A DNA stretch of 39,218 nt from Alistipes sp. (GTDB lineage Bacteria > Bacteroidota > Bacteroidia > Bacteroidales > Rikenellaceae), in contig JAFQCA010000033.1 in the NCBI GenBank assembly GCA_017399485.1, forward strand, positions 1 to 39,218. Direction: 5' to 3'. How positions within the stretch are numbered: position 1 is the stretch's first letter; each line of letters begins with the position of its first letter. Shown here one piece after another: positions 34,727 through 39,218 of this stretch. The notes below the pieces were generated by a model. That model was not told the origin of the DNA, did not search any database, and worked only from the letters and a program-made list of their open reading frames with translations. A program made the translations under genes and the position numbers.

Positions 34727-35785
34727 CTACAATGTAAATTCTCCGCGAAGGGGTTTTCTCAAAAGGGCCAAACTCTCATCAAGAGGGAGATTTTTGCCCA
34801 AAACATACATCAGTTTGGTGATGGCCGCCTCGGTGGTCATATCGTATGCCGACAGCACACCTGCCGCCAAAAGACGTTGGCCCGTCTCATAAAGTTGCAT
34901 CTCGACAGTACCATTATCGCACTGCGTAACGTTAAGCACAATAACTCCGCGCTCCACTGTCTCGCGCATCAGACGCAAGAACCACTCATCCGTAGGGGCA
35001 TTACCCGCGCCATAGGTCTCAAGCACCACGCCTCGCAGTCCCTCAACCGAGAGGATAGCGCGCAACGTGTACTCACCTATACCGGGGAAAAGTTTTATGA
35101 TGGCCACGCCCTCGCTCAACATAGTAGCAATCCTCAGCGGCTGGGCTTTCGGCTCAACCTGACGAATGGCGGCTGTATTGTAGGCTATCTTCACGCCCAC
35201 CTCGGCAAGCGGAGGATAGTTTGCCGAGCGAAAGGCATCCAACTCCTCAGCACTGCTCTTATGGGTACGGTTACCACGACACAAACGGCTATGGAACAAC
35301 AACGACACTTCGGGAACGATGGGCTTTCCATCGCGCTTGGCACCCGCAATCTCTATTGCCGTAATAAGGTTTTCGCGTCCATCGGTGCGCAACACGCCGA
35401 TAGGTATCTGGCTACCCGTAAAGACCACAGGCTTGGCCAGATTTTCAAGCATAAAACTCAACGCCGAAGCCGTATATGACATTGTGTCGGTCCCGTGCAG
35501 GATGACAAAACCGTCATAACGCTCATAATTATCCCTTATCACCTCGGCTATGGCACACCAATCCGCCGGGCGCACATTCGATGAGTCTATCAGCGTAGGC
35601 ATCGTGTGGACATCAATATCAACCTTCAAGCGACGTACGGCGGGAAACTCGTCATATATACCACTAAAGTCAAACGGCACAAGCGCACCCGTCGCCTCGT
35701 CACGTTTCATTCCGATGGTTCCGCCCGTATATATTATAAGTATTGTCGAGCGGTCACCTCCCGCATTATGGAGAGTCTGTATCAT
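34727..35785 (-). CDS. ansA: Type I L-asparaginase
   Basis: A 352-residue cytoplasmic enzyme that hydrolyses asparagine to aspartate and ammonia. YTGGTIG (residues 19-25) contains the nucleophilic threonine (Thr20), and HGTDTM (97-102) holds the second Thr-Asp catalytic pair. TGSQIPIG (123-130) is also characteristic. The absence of a signal peptide supports the cytoplasmic type I over the secreted type II enzymes. The length is normal. It follows tatD by 76 bp on the same strand. Confidence 0.93.
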   Translation of the reverse strand: MIQTLHNAGGDRSTILIIYTGGTIGMKRDEATGALVPFDFSGIYDEFPAVRRLKVDIDVHTMPTLIDSSNVRPADWCAIAEVIRDNYERYDGFVILHGTDTMSYTASALSFMLENLAKPVVFTGSQIPIGVLRTDGRENLITAIEIAGAKRDGKPIVPEVSLLFHSRLCRGNRTHKSSAEELDAFRSANYPPLAEVGVKIAYNTAAIRQVEPKAQPLRIATMLSEGVAIIKLFPGIGEYTLRAILSVEGLRGVVLETYGAGNAPTDEWFLRLMRETVERGVIVLNVTQCDNGTVEMQLYETGQRLLAAGVLSAYDMTTEAAITKLMYVLGKNLPLDESLALLRKPLRGEFTL

Positions 35786-35861
35786 ATATTATTAATTATT
35801 ACCTTTATATAATCATTTATGTTTGTCACCTTATATATATAGAGCAGTTCATATATTGGCG

Positions 35862-36677
35862 CTACGCCCTCTCGCCGAAGAACATACGCTCGGCATTGGC
35901 TGTCGTTATGCGAGCCACCTCGTCAGCCGTCAAACCCTTTATCTGGGCAACCTTCTCGCACACATATCGCACATAGGCCGACTCGTTACGCCTACCACGA
36001 TAGGGTATAGGGGTGAGATATGGGCAATCGGTCTCCAAGACTATATCTTCTATGGCCATCTGCTCGACGGCTACCGCAACACTACTCTTCTTGAAGGTCA
36101 CCACACCGCCTATGCCAAACATAAAATCGCCACACGCACGCAGACGGCGATAGGTTGCGGCATCCTCCGAGAAGGCGTGCAGCACACCACGCAGACGACC
36201 TCCCGACTCCTTTGCGCGAGCCGTTTCGGCCTCCAAGATGTCGCACATATCATCCCACGCCGAGCGGGTATGAATCACAACGGGCAAATCGAGCCTTACG
36301 GCCAAACGGCACTGCTCGACAAAGGCCTCACGCTGCTCGGCCTTGAAGTCCTCGCTCCAATAGTAGTCCAGACCTATCTCGCCAACTGCATAAAACGTCA
36401 CCCCCGCAGGAGGATTGGCGAAATAGTGCTCCACGTGGCGCAACTCCTCGCGCCAAAGAGGATTATCATTAACCGATGTAGGGTGCAGGCCCATCATCGC
36501 ATAACAATAGTCGGCCTCACCACGCACAAGGTCGAACATACGCTCATCACTCTCGGAGTCAATGGCTGGCAACAACAACTTGCACACACCACTCTCACGC
36601 GCGCGAACTAACGCTTCGGCACGGTCCTCATCGAACTCCTCGGCATATATATGTGAATGAGTATCAATCAACTGCAT
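35862..36677 (-). CDS. tatD: TatD-family metal-dependent hydrolase (DNase)
   Basis: A 271-residue TIM-barrel metallohydrolase of the TatD family, with members showing 3' exonuclease or deoxyribonuclease activity. The metal-binding HSH (His7, His9) lies in IDTHSHIYAEEFD. GEIGLDYYW and VVIHTRSAW follow in family order, and ETDCPYLTPIPYRGRRNE near the end is the characteristic final motif. The length is normal. It stands between dprA (73 bp upstream) and ansA, and the three genes may form one transcript. Confidence 0.94.
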   Translation of the reverse strand: MQLIDTHSHIYAEEFDEDRAEALVRARESGVCKLLLPAIDSESDERMFDLVRGEADYCYAMMGLHPTSVNDNPLWREELRHVEHYFANPPAGVTFYAVGEIGLDYYWSEDFKAEQREAFVEQCRLAVRLDLPVVIHTRSAWDDMCDILEAETARAKESGGRLRGVLHAFSEDAATYRRLRACGDFMFGIGGVVTFKKSSVAVAVEQMAIEDIVLETDCPYLTPIPYRGRRNESAYVRYVCEKVAQIKGLTADEVARITTANAERMFFGERA

Positions 36678-36750
36678 TTTTATTAAAATTAGGGTTATCA
36701 GCCCTCTGACAATTACAAAATCTCACAAACAGTTTCGTCTTCAGCAAACG

Positions 36751-37848
36751 CTATATCGATTTTTCGTATCGCTTGCCTGGCAACGGCCTAATAGCACCCG
36801 ACAACTCCAGATTCATCAACATCAACGTAAGCGCTCCCGACGCAAGACCACTGCGCTCGGACAACTCGTCAATGCCTATTGGCTCCGAGTCAAACAACTC
36901 TACAAAGGCCTGCTCCTCATCGGTCAAGGCAACTGCCGCCCGCACCGCTTTAGGCTCCTGCTCAAGCCCCAACTCCCACATAAGTTCGCGGGCTATATCC
37001 TCGCCCGACAGCACCAACTGCGCCTTGCGGTTGCGAATCAACTCATTACAACCCCGCGAGTTACTATCGCTCGCGCGTCCCGGCACCGCCATCACCTGAC
37101 GATTGTATCCATCGGCGAAGGCCGCAGTCGATAACGAGCCTCCCGACTCGCCCGACTCGACAACCACCACTCCCGCACACAAGGCCGCGATAATGCGGTT
37201 ACGAGGGATAAAATAACGACCATTCTGCTTCGATTGCGAATTCAACTCCGTCACCAACGCGCCGCCACGTGCCACCATCTCGGCAGCCAGACGCTCATTA
37301 GCCACAGGTGTAACCGAAGGTAACGTATTGGCCAGCACACCTACAGTTGTCGCACCCGCCATAAGCGCTGCACGATGACTCGCTCCATCGATACCATAGG
37401 CCAGACCGCTGACAATCGATACACCGGGAACTACCGCCTTGAGCGATGAGACCAACTCCTCGCACATACGCTGACCATAAGCCGACATCTTGCGTGTGCC
37501 GACAAACGCCACCGAAGGCCGATTCAACACCGACACATCACCACATACATATAAAACAATGGGATAATCCTCTATCTCGCGCAACAATCGCGGATAGGCA
37601 TCATTGGTCGAACATATAGGCGTTATGCCATTGCGCGTACAATAGGCCAACTCACGTTCCGCCTCGCTAAAGCCTTTACGGCTGACAATGCTATGCGCAA
37701 TATCGCGTCGCAGAGCACACCGCTCGATGAGTTCCTCCCCCGAAGCCGCATATACAGCCTCAGCCGAGCCGAAACACTCTACAAGATGAACGGCCCCTCG
37801 CACCCCCAGATGCGGCACAAAACTCAACGCGATACTCTCCAATAACAT
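36751..37848 (-). CDS. dprA: DNA-processing protein DprA
   Basis: A 365-residue Rossmann-like protein that loads RecA on incoming single-stranded DNA during natural transformation. The N-terminal helical part (1-100) is followed by VGTRK (116-120), SGLAYGIDGASH (147-158), RNRIIAAL (216-223) and ESGESGGSL (231-239), which are the DprA/Smf motifs. A C-terminal winged-helix domain ends with LELSGAIRPLPGKRYEK. The gene is full length. DprA is widespread also in species without known competence, so natural transformation cannot be concluded. It is divergent from the tRNA-Cys gene. Confidence 0.95.
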   Translation of the reverse strand: MLLESIALSFVPHLGVRGAVHLVECFGSAEAVYAASGEELIERCALRRDIAHSIVSRKGFSEAERELAYCTRNGITPICSTNDAYPRLLREIEDYPIVLYVCGDVSVLNRPSVAFVGTRKMSAYGQRMCEELVSSLKAVVPGVSIVSGLAYGIDGASHRAALMAGATTVGVLANTLPSVTPVANERLAAEMVARGGALVTELNSQSKQNGRYFIPRNRIIAALCAGVVVVESGESGGSLSTAAFADGYNRQVMAVPGRASDSNSRGCNELIRNRKAQLVLSGEDIARELMWELGLEQEPKAVRAAVALTDEEQAFVELFDSEPIGIDELSERSGLASGALTLMLMNLELSGAIRPLPGKRYEKSI

Positions 37849-38157
37849 TTTCTTAAGGTGCTTATTATAATATTACACTACGATTAAGTCTGTATGCTTG
37901 CTCTAAGCATACATTGCGGCTTTTAGCCGCATCTACAAGTCTGACCCACCCCCAACCCCCACCTTAGGCAGGGGCTTTGGTCGCCTTTTCAAGGCTCCGA
38001 ATGTGATACAACCTGCGGTTGTGTAATTTGGTATATAATTACCTTTCTTAAATCTCCGTTTTGGTCGGTTTTTTGTTACGCAAAAAAGCAATTACACGCG
38101 TAACACACGATGTAAAGTTAGTAATTTTTACGAAAAAGTAGGAATCTTGGCAATAAG
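37849..38157. other. Spacer with a chain of small hairpins upstream of dprA
   Basis: Three clean hairpins stand in series: GTATGCTT/AAGCATAC (37892-37912), GCGGCT/AGCCGC (37916-37930) and ACAACC/GGTTGT (38008-38022). Between them is a C-rich stretch (ACCCACCCCCAACCCCCACC) near 37943-37962. No open frame is convincing, and I see no TAnnTTTG promoter for dprA on the minus strand. Confidence 0.55.
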
Positions 38158-38189
38158 TTTTGGCAATTTGATATTTTTTTGTACATTTG
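38158..38189 (+). promoter_or_regulatory. tRNA-Cys promoter, Bacteroidetes type
   Basis: TTTTG ending at 38162 and TACATTTG at 38182-38189 are separated by 19 bp. The start would lie near 38195, about 27 nt before the mature tRNA, with a TGAGG/CCTCA stem in the leader. Confidence 0.85.
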
Positions 38190-38221
38190 CACTCCGAATG
38201 AGGGTATATCCTCAACACGAT

Positions 38222-38293
38222 GGTCCGATGGATGAGTGGTTTAGTCACCGGTCTGCAAAACCGTCTACAGCGGTTCGAATCCGCTTCGGACCT
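38222..38293 (+). tRNA. tRNA-Cys (anticodon GCA)
   Basis: The acceptor stem GGTCCGA (38222-38228) pairs perfectly with TCGGACC (38286-38292). The T arm is GCGG, TTCGAAT, CCGC. The anticodon arm is CGGT, loop CTGCAAA, ACCG, giving anticodon GCA for cysteine. The discriminator is T, as expected for tRNA-Cys. The D arm is short and includes one G-U pair. The sequence after the discriminator is CACC, so CCA is not encoded and must be added by the CCA enzyme, whose gene is in this window. Confidence 0.95.
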
Positions 38294-38298
38294 CACCA

Positions 38299-38338
38299 AA
38301 ACAGCGTTAGGAAACACTCTGACGCTGTTTTTATTTTT
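38299..38338 (+). terminator. Intrinsic terminator after tRNA-Cys
   Basis: AACAGCGT (38300-38307) pairs perfectly with ACGCTGTT (38322-38329), and a T-rich run follows. The stem begins 6 bp after the mature tRNA end. Confidence 0.9.
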
Positions 38339-38359
38339 ATTTGTACGGTATTTGTACGG
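38338..38359 (+). repeat. Tandem 11-bp repeat after the tRNA terminator
   Basis: TATTTGTACGG occurs twice without a gap (38338-38348 and 38349-38359). Such short direct repeats beside a tRNA gene can be recombinase arm sites. No recombinase gene is present in the window, so the role is speculative. Confidence 0.5.
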
Positions 38360-38533
38360 CAAACCCAGATTTGATTATCGTTCTATTAGGAATTCATCTA
38401 TAAAAAACATCTTATATAAGCCATTCCTTTTTAAGAAGATATATGATACGGTTTTTGGAGAAAGGCGTATCGTGCAGAGTTACGGGATTATATGTATAAT
38501 TTGGCCGTATATGAAATATATAGACGAAGATTA

Positions 38534-39004
38534 CTATAACCATCTATGAAGAATAGATATTGCTCTATCGGCTTGCTCTTCGGTTAGTCCTTCATATGGA
38601 TTTGTCCATATAAAAAATGGTATTTGCGCATCAAGCATCACATATTCGTCATCAATGATAACATAACGAGCGTCGGGCATTGCGTACTCGGATAGCCACG
38701 CGGCTATCTCCTCACCTTTGCTCTTGTTGTTTGTTAATGATGGTGTAATATCTATCACTCTTCCAGGCAAGTCCCTAACCCTCCATAGTTCCCGCATCGC
38801 TTCCAGACCAAGGTACTTCCACGAAGACTCAACCACAATATCCGCTCCCGTTGCATCAATGATTCGTTTAAGTTGTCGAACTGATTTGGGGTCGAAAAAT
38901 GCTCCGTGCTCATCTTGCCATTGTTTGCCTTGAAATTGTAACAAACCTTGATAATATTCGGTATTCAGCACTCCGTCAAAATCAAGAAAGATAATTTTTC
39001 GCAT
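38534..39004 (-). CDS. HAD-like phosphatase, Swiss-army-knife RNA repair type
   Basis: A 156-residue HAD-superfamily protein. Motif I is FLDFDGVLNT (Asp8, Asp10), a serine in VVESSWKY is a candidate motif II, and IIDDEYVMLDAQIPFFIWTNPYEG is a candidate motif IV region with an acidic pair. The whole resembles the HAD domain attached to Swiss army knife RNA repair proteins, which occurs also as a free-standing protein. The substrate is unknown. It begins 18 bp after the DnaE-like fragment on the same strand, so the two are probably co-transcribed. Accessory or phage-linked origin is an inference. Confidence 0.75.
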   Translation of the reverse strand: MRKIIFLDFDGVLNTEYYQGLLQFQGKQWQDEHGAFFDPKSVRQLKRIIDATGADIVVESSWKYLGLEAMRELWRVRDLPGRVIDITPSLTNNKSKGEEIAAWLSEYAMPDARYVIIDDEYVMLDAQIPFFIWTNPYEGLTEEQADRAISILHRWL

Positions 39005-39022
39005 ACAATAAAATCTTTATGG

Positions 39023-39218
39023 TTAGTAATCTTCACTTGCAGCCACGCATAGGGCAGCACGGTTGTACTCCACAGGGAAGTGAGTTTTGAGGTAGGCGGT
39101 AAGATAAACCAAGCGGGCATACTCCGCCATTACAGCCTTTGGAAAAGACCAACAGCCCTCATTTATAAGTTTACGAAATAACCCCTTATGCTTACTGAAT
39201 CGGCGGCGGTGATTATTA
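39023..39218 (-). CDS. DNA polymerase III alpha-like C-terminal part (cut by window edge)
   Basis: The last 64 codons of a gene that enters from the right. The segment FPKAVMAEYARLVYLTAYLK followed by THFPVEYNRAALCVAAS resembles the block KAHAxxYAxxxYxTAYLKxHYPxEYxAALL of bacterial DNA polymerase III alpha subunits (DnaE). The His of KAHA is replaced by Val, and the frame stops only about 20 residues after this block, where normal DnaE proteins run on for 200 or more. It may be a short variant, a phage or plasmid form, or a truncated remnant. The rest of the gene is outside the window. Confidence 0.55.
   Translation of the reverse strand, partial: NNHRRRFSKHKGLFRKLINEGCWSFPKAVMAEYARLVYLTAYLKTHFPVEYNRAALCVAASEDY

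Noticed and set aside
35823..36611. Long plus-strand open frame (262 codons) opposite tatD
   Set aside because: The minus-strand frame has all TatD motifs, and the plus-strand product is a shadow with no recognisable domain and many Arg, His and Thr typical of antisense frames in this composition.
38220..38549. Plus-strand open frame of 109 codons that starts at the tRNA-Cys gene
   Set aside because: It runs through the tRNA, the terminator and the tandem repeat, then overlaps the end of the HAD gene. Its product resembles nothing known to me.
1..39218. CRISPR array or toxin/defence cluster
   Set aside because: No set of evenly spaced direct repeats with unique spacers is seen. The recurring AATTCAAAATT and GAGATTCCAATC units are irregularly placed and inverted. 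No cas, restriction or known defence gene is present apart from the unplaced HAD and DnaE-like pair at the right edge.

Overview
The window looks like a chromosomal segment from a member of the Bacteroidales, most like Alistipes or a close Rikenellaceae relative. This is judged from protein style and not from a database search. Supporting signs are the gene order rpsL-rpsG-fusA-rpsJ-rplC-rplD-rplW-rplB-rpsS with no tuf gene, promoters of the Bacteroidetes type (TTTG, about 19-20 bp, then TAnnTTTG), few Shine-Dalgarno sequences, a lipidated TamA-like protein (TamL), an ExbB/membrane protein/ExbD/ExbD operon, and the uppS-bamA-ompH-ompH cluster.

Layout. Positions 1-5943 (minus strand) hold the ribosomal str/S10 operons, from rpsL at the right to the first codons of rpsS at the left edge. 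Positions 5944-7201 are a 1.26 kb non-coding spacer with a run of helically phased A/T tracts and several hairpin repeats. From 7202 to 15179 (plus strand) leuS is followed closely by four secreted hydrolases: a tandem-duplicated esterase, a single esterase, a GHL10-type lipoprotein and a second TIM-barrel lipoprotein. A GH30 lipoprotein, cca and pdxJ face them on the minus strand (15621-19316). From 19455 to 26963 (plus strand) come NAD kinase, uppS, bamA, two Skp/OmpH chaperones, a secreted unknown and a MORN-like membrane protein. A minus-strand alpha/beta hydrolase (27187-27984) precedes tamL (28255-30639). From 30660 to 37848 the minus strand carries a candidate small RNA, an AraC-type regulator, the ExbB/ExbD operon, asparaginase, TatD nuclease and DprA. 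At the right end a tRNA-Cys gene is followed by a tandem repeat, a SAK-type HAD protein and the 3' end of a DnaE-like gene, possibly the edge of an accessory region.

How genes fit together. The left part is translation: ribosomal proteins, EF-G, LeuRS, the CCA-adding enzyme and a tRNA-Cys gene without an encoded CCA end. The middle is outer-membrane biogenesis: undecaprenyl diphosphate synthesis, BamA, periplasmic chaperones, TamL and Exb energisation of TonB transport. The hydrolase cluster probably degrades a decorated polysaccharide but has no SusC/SusD pair or local regulator.

The most unusual content is non-coding: two families of dispersed hairpin elements whose outer sequences are conserved while the stems vary and still pair, a 235-bp MITE-like unit, a small RNA candidate with its own promoter and terminator, structured leaders before rplC and nadK, and about 190 bp of A/T tracts at helical spacing upstream of the str operon. 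I found no CRISPR array, no intact insertion sequence and no recognisable anti-phage system.
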